From the NCBI GenBank assembly GCA_944325515.1, contig CALVAO010000009.1, positions 1 through 64,000 on the forward strand: a DNA stretch of 64,000 nucleotides. Direction: 5' to 3'. The stretch is from Candidatus Gastranaerophilales bacterium. Its GTDB lineage: Bacteria; Cyanobacteriota; Vampirovibrionia; Gastranaerophilales; Gastranaerophilaceae. A model generated the notes under the pieces. It was not told where the DNA came from, did no database searches, and saw nothing but the letters and a program-made list of their open reading frames with translations. Positions 42,230 to 50,558 of the stretch are shown in pieces (the first letter of the stretch is position 1; each line of letters opens with the position of its first letter). A program made the position numbers and the translations under genes.

Positions 42230-44125
42230 ATGAAGAAATTATTTTTTCTGATAATAACTTTTATTATGTTTTTTATCCAGACTCTTGCTTCATACGCAGA
42301 GCCTTCTAAAGTTATGTCGCTGAATTTTGATGACTCTTCCTCTATTGTTTATCTTTATGTTCAAGAATCTGCAGATACAAAAATAGAAAATTTAAAAATA
42401 TCTAAGCTGGAAAATCCGAACAGAATATATTTTGATATAGAAAACGCTGTTTTAATAGGGGAAAAACAGCATTTGACCGTTGAAAAAAGCTACATTAAAG
42501 AAATTCGTCTTTCCCAGTTTTCAACAGAACCTAATGTAGTGAGAGCTGTTATAACCTTTGAAGAAACTTTTGATACATCAAAAGTTAAAATCGTTAGAGC
42601 AGGCGGAAATATTATTGTAAAAACAGCCTGGCTTCCGATAAAAAATGATTACTTTAATACTGTATATTCAGAGGAGACGGAAAACCTTGCTTATTCCAAT
42701 ATTGTTGTAAATTCACAGGCCGTTCAAAAGGTTGCAATCCCGCAGAATATCACGGGCGACAGCTCTGTTGTTGCGGATATACAAAAGGCTTTTGAAAATT
42801 CAACTCTAAACAATTCTGACGGCAAAACTTATGAGTCAGCGGTTTCTATAGATCTGTCTTCTGATTTAAAACTCCGTACAAAGTATTATATTAACGGGTA
42901 TTTTTTGAAAAATAACGGACTTCTTGTCAGCGGGCTTGGGCAGGTAAGCTCTGCAAGAATGTTTTATTTGACCGACCCGAAGAGAGTTGTTATGGATCTG
43001 CCAAACACTTTTGTGGATAAAAAGATTAGGAATAAAGAACTTGCGTTATGTCCGGACAACAGCTGTAAGGACAGCGCAAAAATCGGGCAGTTTGAGTATA
43101 ACAAAGCCCGAATTGTAATAACGACAGAAAATCCGGATAAATATATTCCGATTTATTCTGCAGATGCACAATCATTGCTGTTTGTGAATGCAGATAAACT
43201 AAACCATACGGATTTGGTAAGCAGTGTTTCAAATATTAACAAGGCTTTTGTCAGAAAAATAGACAGCAAAACTAATGAATTAATTTTATCGTTTACGGCT
43301 CCTGTCGTACATTCAATTTTGAGAAACGACAATTCTTTAAACCTGTATATGTTTAATGTTAGAAGCTATAATGAGCCGGATTTGATAAAAACCTTTAACA
43401 ATACATACTATAAAGGGCTTGTAATGTCGCTTCTGCCGAAAATAGGCGTTAGGGCTTCTATTGAATTAAATAAGACAGATATTGTTAAAGTCGAGCAAAG
43501 CGTTGACGGCAAGGCTTTAAAGCTTACAATAACGCAGGGAATAAAAGATAAACCGGATGAAAAGGTTGTTGTAAAGAAAACTGCAACAAAAGGAAAAGTT
43601 GTTCTGGATGCTGGACACGGGGGCAGTGATTACGGCGCAATCAGAGAAGGCATTAATGAAAAAGACATAACGCTGGATGTTACTCAAAGGGTTGCTTCCA
43701 TACTCAAGTCTAAAGGTTACAAAGTCGCTCTTACGCGTTCTGACGATACATTTGTATCTCTGCAGGACAGAGTTGAGTTTTCAGAAAATGAAGCTCCGGA
43801 AATATTTGTAAGTATTCACGTAAATTCTGCCGTAGCAACCGAGCCGAAAGGCATTGAAACACATTATTACCACGATTACAGCAACGAACTTGCCAAAACT
43901 GTCCATTCTCATTTGATGAAAGAAATTGATACAAAGGACAGAGGCTTGGTTAAATCGAAATTTTATGTTATAAATCATACAACGGTTCCGGCAATATTAG
44001 TTGAGATGGGATTTATCTCAAATGAAGAGGAACGCGCGGAACTGATTTCTGATAAAAGAAAGCAAAAGACTGCAAAAGCAATAGCCGAGGGTATAATTGA
44101 GTACTGTAAATCACAATCTAAATAA
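42230..44125 (+). CDS. amiC: Exported N-acetylmuramoyl-L-alanine amidase with AMIN domains
   Basis: The 631-residue protein has a signal peptide (KLFFLIITFIMFFIQTLASYA). One or two AMIN-like beta domains (about residues 25-130 and 190-310) would bind peptidoglycan. The C-terminal amidase_3 catalytic domain starts near 450: LDAGHGG (zinc His), the zinc Glu in REGINEKD, SIHVNS (zinc His) and the catalytic Glu in LVEMGFISN. It cleaves the amide between MurNAc and the peptide, usually for daughter-cell separation. The 3' end overlaps murI by 29 bases, a link between two cell-wall genes. The symbol is by family resemblance. Confidence 0.9.
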   Translation: MKKLFFLIITFIMFFIQTLASYAEPSKVMSLNFDDSSSIVYLYVQESADTKIENLKISKLENPNRIYFDIENAVLIGEKQHLTVEKSYIKEIRLSQFSTEPNVVRAVITFEETFDTSKVKIVRAGGNIIVKTAWLPIKNDYFNTVYSEETENLAYSNIVVNSQAVQKVAIPQNITGDSSVVADIQKAFENSTLNNSDGKTYESAVSIDLSSDLKLRTKYYINGYFLKNNGLLVSGLGQVSSARMFYLTDPKRVVMDLPNTFVDKKIRNKELALCPDNSCKDSAKIGQFEYNKARIVITTENPDKYIPIYSADAQSLLFVNADKLNHTDLVSSVSNINKAFVRKIDSKTNELILSFTAPVVHSILRNDNSLNLYMFNVRSYNEPDLIKTFNNTYYKGLVMSLLPKIGVRASIELNKTDIVKVEQSVDGKALKLTITQGIKDKPDEKVVVKKTATKGKVVLDAGHGGSDYGAIREGINEKDITLDVTQRVASILKSKGYKVALTRSDDTFVSLQDRVEFSENEAPEIFVSIHVNSAVATEPKGIETHYYHDYSNELAKTVHSHLMKEIDTKDRGLVKSKFYVINHTTVPAILVEMGFISNEEERAELISDKRKQKTAKAIAEGIIEYCKSQSK

Positions 44126-44912
44126 TAGACCGATTGGTTTTTTTGATTCCGGAGTGGGCGGGCTTTCCGTATATTCGCGCTTTAAAAAAGTTTTGCCTTA
44201 TGAAGATACGCTTTATTACGGCGATTTGGCGCATCTGCCTTACGGAAATAAGACAAAATCAGAGTTGGTCAGCTATGCAAGAAATATTTTAGATTTTTAT
44301 AAAGAAAAGCAGGTAAAGGCAGTTGTAATAGCCTGCAATACATCTTCTGCGCAGGCATATGACACTGTTAAAGATGAGTATGATTTTAGAATTTATCCGA
44401 TAATACAATCCTGCGCCAGAGTCATTGCATCTCAAAACAATAAAAGGCTTGGAATATTCGCGACATTGGCAACTGTAGCATCAGGGGCGTATACAAAAGA
44501 GTTAAAAAAGTATAATCCGGCGCTTGAGGTAAAAGAGGTTGCCTGCCCGAATTGGGTTAATATTGTCGAATCCGGCAGGTACAAAGATGAATCGGCAATA
44601 GAAGATGTGCGGGTTCATGTTAAAGAAATTCTGGAATTTAGTCCGGAAAAAATTATTCTTGGCTGCACCCATTATCCCTATTTACTGCCGATATTGCATA
44701 AAGTTGCACCTAATATCGTATTTCTTGATCCGGCTGAAATCTTTGTTGATTACATAAAACAAGATTTACAGCAGGCAGGTTTGTTAAATACCGTGCATAA
44801 ATCAGAGGAGCATATATATGTGAGCGCAGAACCCAGAAGCTTTATGGAGCATTCTGCAATATTTTATAAAGTTGAGGAGCTTCCGGAGCTTATTAATTTT
44901 GCTCTGCTTTAG
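44097..44912 (+). CDS. murI: Glutamate racemase MurI
   Basis: The 271-residue protein has GFFDSGVGGLSV near the N terminus (catalytic-site Asp and Ser), the first catalytic Cys in IACNTSSAQ and the second in LGCTHYPYLLP. It converts L- to D-glutamate for peptidoglycan in the cytoplasm. The start is TTG 44097, supported by GAGGG at 44087-44091 inside the end of the amidase gene; no in-frame ATG is available near the N terminus. The overlap with the amidase implies translational coupling. Confidence 0.93.
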   Translation: MSTVNHNLNNRPIGFFDSGVGGLSVYSRFKKVLPYEDTLYYGDLAHLPYGNKTKSELVSYARNILDFYKEKQVKAVVIACNTSSAQAYDTVKDEYDFRIYPIIQSCARVIASQNNKRLGIFATLATVASGAYTKELKKYNPALEVKEVACPNWVNIVESGRYKDESAIEDVRVHVKEILEFSPEKIILGCTHYPYLLPILHKVAPNIVFLDPAEIFVDYIKQDLQQAGLLNTVHKSEEHIYVSAEPRSFMEHSAIFYKVEELPELINFALL

Positions 44913-44917
44913 TATTT

Positions 44918-45946
44918 CTATCCCCTTGAAAATACTTCTACATCAATATTATCAAAGGTATTATTAAAGAAAAATGCGGAAGATGCAACCATAGAGGCAT
45001 TATCAGTACAGTATTTCATTGCCGGAGCATAAACATCATATCCTGCATCTTTAAGACTGAATATTTTTTTTCTGATTTCGGAATTAGCCGCAACTCCTCC
45101 GGCTAGAACAACCTGTTTGTATCCGCTTTGTTCTAATGCGTGCTTAACTTTTTTGAACAGTGTAGAAGAAACACATTCTTGGAAGCTTGCACATATATCT
45201 TTTACCGGCATTTCCTTGCCGTCAAAACTTTTTACTAATCTAAGCACTGCTGTTTTAAGCCCGCTGAAGCTGAAATCATATTCGGCAACTTTAGCTTCCG
45301 GCAGTTTGAATGCGTGCGGATTTCCTTCCTGCGCCAGTTTATCAAGTTTTGGTCCTCCGGGGTAGGGCAGTCCGATTAGGCGTGCAACTTTATCATAAGC
45401 TTCACCTACAGCATCGTCTATTGTTTCACCTATGATTTCCATATCAGAATAAGAACTTACTTTAATAATCTGTGTATGCCCACCGCTTACCAATAGTGCA
45501 ATAAAAGGCGGTTTTAGTTCTGTATCAATGAAATTAGCGGCAAGGTGTGCATTAAGGTGATTAACTCCGATAAAAGGCTTATCATATGCAAGTGCAAGAG
45601 TCTTGGCTGCGTTTAATCCTACCAGCAGACATCCGACAAGCCCCGGACCAACAGTCCCTGCAAAAGCAGAAATATCTCTGCCCGTTACTCCCGCCTGCTT
45701 GAATGTTTCTTCTATTACGACATTTACAGCCTCAAGGTGTTCCCGCGCAGCAATTTCCGGAATTACGCCTCCGTATGCTTCGTGGATTTTTATTTGTGAA
45801 GCAACAACATTTGCAAGCACCTCTCTGCCTCCTTTTACAATTGCGCAGGCAGTTTCGTCACAGCTTGATTCTATTGCCATAATAAGAGAATTATTATCTA
45901 GTGTAACAGCATTATTGCTGAATAATGTTTTTTTAATCTTGTTCAT
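44918..45946 (-). CDS. tsaD: tRNA N6-adenosine threonylcarbamoyltransferase TsaD
   Basis: The 342-residue protein has the ASKHA-type pattern of TsaD: AIESSCDETACAIV near residue 24, GGVIPEIAAREHLE, the metal-binding His pair in HLNAHLAANF, LLVSGGHTQ and a C-terminal CTDNASMVA. With TsaB, TsaC and TsaE it installs t6A at position 37 of ANN-decoding tRNAs. TsaB, TsaC and TsaE are not in this window. It converges on murI with a five-base gap. Confidence 0.95.
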   Translation of the reverse strand: MNKIKKTLFSNNAVTLDNNSLIMAIESSCDETACAIVKGGREVLANVVASQIKIHEAYGGVIPEIAAREHLEAVNVVIEETFKQAGVTGRDISAFAGTVGPGLVGCLLVGLNAAKTLALAYDKPFIGVNHLNAHLAANFIDTELKPPFIALLVSGGHTQIIKVSSYSDMEIIGETIDDAVGEAYDKVARLIGLPYPGGPKLDKLAQEGNPHAFKLPEAKVAEYDFSFSGLKTAVLRLVKSFDGKEMPVKDICASFQECVSSTLFKKVKHALEQSGYKQVVLAGGVAANSEIRKKIFSLKDAGYDVYAPAMKYCTDNASMVASSAFFFNNTFDNIDVEVFSRG

Positions 45947-46242
45947 ACTATCAAGTATAATACAAATAGAAAACGTGCAAAATAATCCATTAATTGCCTA
46001 AAACCGCTGTTAATAAAAGATTTTGTATGGAATTCGTGTTAAAATATAGAGGGTAATATATTAAGTTTTGTAACAATTTGTCCAAAATTAGGCATTTTTT
46101 GTAATAAATCTTAACAAAACTATTGAGTTTTATATACTAATGATATATCATAAGTATATAAGGATTATTTGTTATGTGTCCAATCCTTTACAGATCTGTT
46201 TTCAAAAAGTTATACATTTACCAACCTTAGGAGTTTAATCGT
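45947..46242. promoter_or_regulatory. Upstream region of the sigma factor gene, with shared box
   Basis: The gap between tsaD and the sigma-factor gene carries GTAACAATTT (46070-46079) and AAAATTAGGCA (46084-46094). The same two words occur upstream of 50559 and, on the complement, of 41794. A weak promoter TTGAGT-N17-TATCAT is possible around 46124-46152. The ribosome site of the sigma gene is GGAG near 46220. Confidence 0.45.
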
Positions 46243-47124
46243 ATGAAAGAACAATTTATCAGTATGAAAACAACAACAAATCCTGCAAAATTTTTCACAA
46301 ATACACCGGATGAATTAAAAGTTTATATTAGAAAGATTAACAGTTTTAAATCATTAACAGCAGATGAAGAAAAAGAAATTGCAAAACGTGCAAAAAGCGG
46401 TGACAGAGAAGCAAAACGCATCTTGGTGCAGGCAAATTTAAAACTGGTTTTGACAATCGCAAGAAAAGCCATTCACGTATCCAAGCTTCCGCTTGTAGAT
46501 TTAATACAGGAAGGAAATTTGGGGTTAATGGTTGCGGTGGAAAAATTTAATCCGGATTTGGGCTACAGATTTTCAACATATGCTGCATGGTGGATTAAAC
46601 AGGCAATGTTTAAGGCAATATCAGAACAATCATATTGCATGAAGATTCCGGTTTATATACAAGAAACTTTGTCTAAGTTTTCAAAAGTAAAAGCAGAGAT
46701 GGAAAAAAGCTACAATTGCAGTATCAATAATAAAGATGTCGCTGAAAAAATGAATCTGGAACCGGAAAAAATTGATACTTATCTTTCTGCATATACAACG
46801 GCTGTATCTATTGAGGGCAGTTTTGAAGGCAATAACGGAAGTGAACTCAATGTTGCAGATGTTTTGGAAGACAAAAAAACGAACGTAGAGCAGGACATTG
46901 AATATGAAGAATTGAAGAAGGATTTGTCAAGCGTTGTTTCTACATTAAAGGACAGAGAACAGACTGTTATAAAAATGAGGTTTGGTCTTGAAAATTTTGC
47001 AAGAACAACTCTGGAAGATATCGGCAAGCTTTATGGTGTTACTAAAGAGTGTATCAGACAGACTGAAATGCGCGCATTAACAAAATTGAGAAACAGCTTA
47101 ACGTTAGCATGCTATGCAGATTAA
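46243..47124 (+). CDS. RNA polymerase sigma factor, sigma-70 family (group 2-like)
   Basis: The 293-residue protein has region 1.2 ([10 protein letters not shown]), regions 2.1-2.4 ([58 protein letters not shown]), region 3 ([14 protein letters not shown]) and region 4.2 ([20 protein letters not shown]). Region 1.1 and the long primary-sigma insert are missing, so it is an alternative factor. The 2.4 segment has [14 protein letters not shown] where primary factors have YATWWIRQAITRAI, and 4.2 has KECIRQTE for RERIRQIE. Both are changes that could alter promoter choice. It is transcribed alone. Confidence 0.88.
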   Translation: MKEQFISMKTTTNPAKFFTNTPDELKVYIRKINSFKSLTADEEKEIAKRAKSGDREAKRILVQANLKLVLTIARKAIHVSKLPLVDLIQEGNLGLMVAVEKFNPDLGYRFSTYAAWWIKQAMFKAISEQSYCMKIPVYIQETLSKFSKVKAEMEKSYNCSINNKDVAEKMNLEPEKIDTYLSAYTTAVSIEGSFEGNNGSELNVADVLEDKKTNVEQDIEYEELKKDLSSVVSTLKDREQTVIKMRFGLENFARTTLEDIGKLYGVTKECIRQTEMRALTKLRNSLTLACYAD

Positions 47125-47197
47125 CAACAGATAAAAATGTCCCGTATATGAACTAATATGCGGGATATTTTTTATGTTACATTTTTTTTACAAACTA

Positions 47198-47235
47198 GCA
47201 AAATCTTGAATTTAGGGGATTTTATATTGTATAAT
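47198..47235 (+). promoter_or_regulatory. rGCAA-type promoter-like module (gene at 47260)
   Basis: GCAA (47198-47201), 17 bases ending in TTTAGGGG, then ATTTTATATTG and a perfect TATAAT at 47230-47235. Alternatively TTGAAT (47206-47211) and TATAAT form an ordinary promoter with an 18-base spacer, so the assignment is ambiguous. Confidence 0.45.
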
Positions 47236-47259
47236 ATAAATAAGAGTGTGAAGGTGTGT

Positions 47260-47763
47260 ATGATTAATAAAGTGAATATCTGCAATTCTATAAGCTGCAA
47301 ACAAAATCCTTATGGTAACATACAAAAAATAGGACAATCGCCTAATGGACGAACAATATACAGGGTTATTGATTCGGAAGGGCAGGAAAATGGAAGGCTC
47401 TCTGTAAATACTTCTGATACCGCAAAATTTGAACAGGCATACAGAGATGTAATGTCTTCTGCTCCGCAAATTCAAAAATATGTTTTGGAAAACTCTTCAG
47501 AAAAAGATATACAAAAAAGACGCACCATATCAAGGACAGCCGTTACAGTCTGCGGACTTATCGGTGCAGCAATTCCTATTGCCATTACGAGAAAGGCTTC
47601 TACAATTAAACAGATTCTAGCAACAGTTACTGGTATAGTAGTCGGTCTGTCTGCCGGTTTTGCTGCTTCTTTAGCATTAACAACCCCTCCCGGAACATTT
47701 AAATTTGCAAAAGCTACAAGAACTATTTCAAAATTAGATATACAACCGGTAGAAAATAAATAA
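47260..47763 (+). CDS. Uncharacterised protein with two membrane helices
   Basis: A 167-residue protein starting MINKVNICNSISCKQNPYG, chosen because AAGGTG precedes ATG 47260; the frame is open upstream to 47158 but runs through the promoter. Residues 20-95 are polar, and two hydrophobic helices follow (about 100-116, TAVTVCGLIGAAIPIAI, and 126-147, ATVTGIVVGLSAGFAASLAL). No signal peptide. The layout of a polar N terminus and a glycine-rich membrane hairpin is like that of the proteins at 62630 and 63311, though sequence similarity is weak. Confidence 0.55.
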   Translation: MINKVNICNSISCKQNPYGNIQKIGQSPNGRTIYRVIDSEGQENGRLSVNTSDTAKFEQAYRDVMSSAPQIQKYVLENSSEKDIQKRRTISRTAVTVCGLIGAAIPIAITRKASTIKQILATVTGIVVGLSAGFAASLALTTPPGTFKFAKATRTISKLDIQPVENK

Positions 47764-47806
47764 AATACGGCTAATCTATTGGACTTTTTGCGAATTTACC
47801 ATGTTT

Positions 47807-47874
47807 ATACTATAATTGAAATGAAAAGATTATAGTATAGTATTATGGAAGAATCCGGCTTTCGAGCAGCCGGA
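47807..47874 (+). promoter_or_regulatory. pnp promoter with mirrored -10 and leader hairpin
   Basis: TATAAT (47811-47816) is part of ATACTATAAT (47807-47816), mirrored by ATTATAGTAT (47829-47838). Then TCCGGCT (47854-47860) pairs with AGCCGGA (47868-47874) just before the ribosome site. PNPase leaders are often autoregulated through a hairpin, which makes such a role plausible here. Confidence 0.5.
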
Positions 47875-47887
47875 GAAAGAAGGAAAA

Positions 47888-50032
47888 ATGGTACCGGAAA
47901 CAAAAAGTTTTCAGTTAGAAATCGGCGGAAAAACCGTCACTGTAGAGACAGGTAAGTATGCAAAATCAACAAACGGCAGTGTTACTGTTCGCTGCGGCGA
48001 CACAATGTTATTTGTTCACTGCGTAGTTAGTAAAGAACCAAGAGTAGGGATAGACTTTTTCCCGCTTCTTATTGATTATGAAGAAAGGATGTCTTCAATA
48101 GGGCGCATCCCCGGCGGTTACAACCGTTCAGAAGGCAAGGCCAGTGATAAAGCTATTCTTGTTTCACGTTTGATAGACAGACCTATTAGACCCCTTTTCC
48201 CCAAAGGATATAGAAATGATATTCAAATCGTAGCCCAATTGTTCAGTTATGACCAGCAAAATCAGCCGGACACACTGGCAATGTTAGGAGCTTCATGCGC
48301 ACTAATGCTGTCTGGCGCCCCATTTGAAGGTCCTATCGGGGCTGTAAGAGTTTCAAAAGTCGATGGCGAGCTTATTGCAAACCCGACTCACCAGCAGGCA
48401 GATAAATCCGATTTGGATATCGTTGTAGCTGGTACGCACGATAGCGTTATTATGGTTGAAGCAGGATGTAAATTCGTAACAGAAGATGATATTATGGAAG
48501 CTGTTGAATTTGCACAGGTTGAAATCAGAAAACAGTGTGAAGCTCAAGTCGAATTCGCAAAGGCTTGCGGCGTAGTTAAGGAAGAATTTGTTAACCCTTA
48601 CGACACAACAGAACTTAAAAATATTATAGACGAAGTTGCTCATGATATGATTTTTGATGCATATCACAACTTTGACAGAGAATATAGACAAAATAAGCTT
48701 GAAGAAGCTAAAAAACTTGTTAAAGAAAAAGTTGAAGCACTTCCAGAAGATCACTATATTCATCAAATTATTGAAGAAACAGGAATTGATTTTGTTGCAG
48801 AAGAATTCAAGGCTGCAGAAAAGAAAATTATGCGTGCAATGATTCTTGATGAAGGCGTTAGAGCAGACGGCAGAAAACCTAATGAAGTTCGTCCTATATG
48901 GTGCGAAGTCGGTGTTATTCCACGTGCTCACGGTTCTGCAGTATTCACAAGAGGTCAAACTCAGATTCTTTCTGTCGCAACTCTTGCTGGACCGGGTATG
49001 AAACAGGAATTAGACGGAGTTGATCCGGAAACTGAAAAAACTTATATGCACAAATATATCTTCCCTGGTTTTTCAGTAGGTGAAGTTAAACCTCTAAGAG
49101 GTCCGGGAAGACGCGAAGTCGGACACGGAAATCTTGCAGAAAGAGCTAATGTTCCGGCACTTCCTTCACAGGAAGAATTCGGATACACAATCCGCGTAAC
49201 ATCTGATGTACTTGAATCAAACGGTTCAACTTCTATGGGTTCAACCTGCGGTTCATCTATGGCATTAATGAATGCCGGTGTTCCTGTAAAGTGCATGATA
49301 GGCGGTGTTGCAATGGGTATGATTACTGAACCCGGAAGAGAACCTGTTGTTTTAACAGATATCCAAGGTATTGAAGACTTCCTGGGCGATATGGACTTTA
49401 AAGTTACAGGTAATGATGACGGTATTACAGCACTTCAAATGGATATGAAGGCTAAAGGTATTGCTAATGATACTTTAAGAAGAGCTTTGGCACAAGCAAA
49501 AGAAGGCAGACTTCATATCTTAGGCGAAATGAGAAAAGTTATTACTAAACCGGCAGATCATCTGTCACCATATGCACCAAGCATTACCACTATGACAATT
49601 CCGGTTGAAGATATCGGAACTGTTATCGGACCGGGTGGAAAACAAATCCGTGCTATTATAGATGCTTCCGGCGCTGAAATTGATATTCAAGACAGCGGTG
49701 TAGTAACGATTACTTCTAATGACCAGGAAGGTGCTGCAATAGCGAAAAAGATGATTCAAGACTTAACTTTTAAGCCGGAAGTCGGTATGGTTATAAAAGG
49801 TAAAGTTGTAAGAATTATTCCTATCGGAGCTTTTGTAGAACTCGGCGGCGGTAAAGACGGTATGGTTCATATTTCTCAAATCTGCCAGGAAAGAATCGAA
49901 ACAATAGAACCGCATGTTAATATCGGCGATGAAGTTATAGTTAAGGTCATAAAGATTGATGATAAAGGCAGAATTAACTTGACTATCAAGGGCGTAACCG
50001 ATGAAGACAAAACACGTATTATAAATGCTTAA
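47888..50032 (+). CDS. pnp: Polyribonucleotide nucleotidyltransferase (PNPase)
   Basis: The 714-residue protein has the complete PNPase architecture: two RNase PH-like domains (VRCGDTMLFVH near the start; RGQTQILSVATLAGPG and NGSTSMGSTCGSSMALMNAG in the second), the helical linker, a KH domain (IGPGGKQIRAII near residue 579) and an S1 domain (GKVVRIIPIGAFVELGGG near 638). It degrades RNA 3'-5' with phosphate and is part of RNA turnover. It is preceded by a structured leader and followed by an intrinsic terminator. Confidence 0.97.
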   Translation: MVPETKSFQLEIGGKTVTVETGKYAKSTNGSVTVRCGDTMLFVHCVVSKEPRVGIDFFPLLIDYEERMSSIGRIPGGYNRSEGKASDKAILVSRLIDRPIRPLFPKGYRNDIQIVAQLFSYDQQNQPDTLAMLGASCALMLSGAPFEGPIGAVRVSKVDGELIANPTHQQADKSDLDIVVAGTHDSVIMVEAGCKFVTEDDIMEAVEFAQVEIRKQCEAQVEFAKACGVVKEEFVNPYDTTELKNIIDEVAHDMIFDAYHNFDREYRQNKLEEAKKLVKEKVEALPEDHYIHQIIEETGIDFVAEEFKAAEKKIMRAMILDEGVRADGRKPNEVRPIWCEVGVIPRAHGSAVFTRGQTQILSVATLAGPGMKQELDGVDPETEKTYMHKYIFPGFSVGEVKPLRGPGRREVGHGNLAERANVPALPSQEEFGYTIRVTSDVLESNGSTSMGSTCGSSMALMNAGVPVKCMIGGVAMGMITEPGREPVVLTDIQGIEDFLGDMDFKVTGNDDGITALQMDMKAKGIANDTLRRALAQAKEGRLHILGEMRKVITKPADHLSPYAPSITTMTIPVEDIGTVIGPGGKQIRAIIDASGAEIDIQDSGVVTITSNDQEGAAIAKKMIQDLTFKPEVGMVIKGKVVRIIPIGAFVELGGGKDGMVHISQICQERIETIEPHVNIGDEVIVKVIKIDDKGRINLTIKGVTDEDKTRIINA

Positions 50033-50052
50033 ACTGCATTCATTAATATAAG

Positions 50053-50083
50053 AAAAGGAGCTTATAAGAAGCTCCTTTTTTAT
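50053..50083 (+). terminator. Intrinsic terminator after pnp
   Basis: AAAAGGAGCTT (50053-50063) pairs with AAGCTCCTTTT (50069-50079), followed by further T. Confidence 0.9.
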
Positions 50084-50143
50084 TCTTTATCTGCGCCTGT
50101 CTGTTAATTTTTGGCTTTTTTCCAAGCTATAATCTATACACTT

Positions 50144-50362
50144 TTAATATGTATCTATACCAAAATATTCAATCGCACCTAATTTAAAACTCTTTATGGC
50201 AGCTTGAACTCTGTTTGAAACTCCTATTTTTTTGTAAATGGATGCAATATGGGCTTTTATTGTGTGGTCTGAAATAACCAATTTCTGTGCAATTTCTTTA
50301 TTTGTTAATCCCATAATCAACCAGTACAATACCTCTAATTCCCGCTCAGTAAAAATTTCCAT
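50144..50362 (-). CDS. Stand-alone LuxR/GerE-type HTH protein
   Basis: The 72-residue protein is only the LuxR C-terminal DNA-binding domain: FTERELEVLYWLIMGLTNKEIAQKLVISDHTIKAHIASIYKKIGVSNRVQAAIK. There is no receiver or sensor domain, so activity may depend on expression level or a partner, as with GerE. It lies alone, divergent from the coiled-coil gene at 50559. The target is unknown; the palindromic or boxed sequences upstream of 50559 are candidates. Confidence 0.85.
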   Translation of the reverse strand: MEIFTERELEVLYWLIMGLTNKEIAQKLVISDHTIKAHIASIYKKIGVSNRVQAAIKSFKLGAIEYFGIDTY

Positions 50363-50472
50363 TCTTTTAAACGCCCCTATATTCCTAAATTCCCAAAACT
50401 AATTAATTTTTTTGTACAATAATTCTCATCTTGTGTCTATAAGCTCTGTGGCTAGATTATATATTAAGATTT

Positions 50473-50530
50473 GTAACAATTTCAAAAAACCCTAAAATTA
50501 GGCATATTTTACATACTTTATATATATAAG
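50473..50530 (+). promoter_or_regulatory. Upstream block GTAACAATTT / TTAGGCA / ACTTTATATATATAAG
   Basis: GTAACAATTT (50473-50482), AAAATTAGGCA ending at 50504, then ACTTTATATATATAAG (50515-50530). The order and spacing equal those of the block upstream of 41794 on the other strand. Confidence 0.6.
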
Positions 50531-50558
50531 ATGGTATTATAAGAAAGTTGAGTATAAG

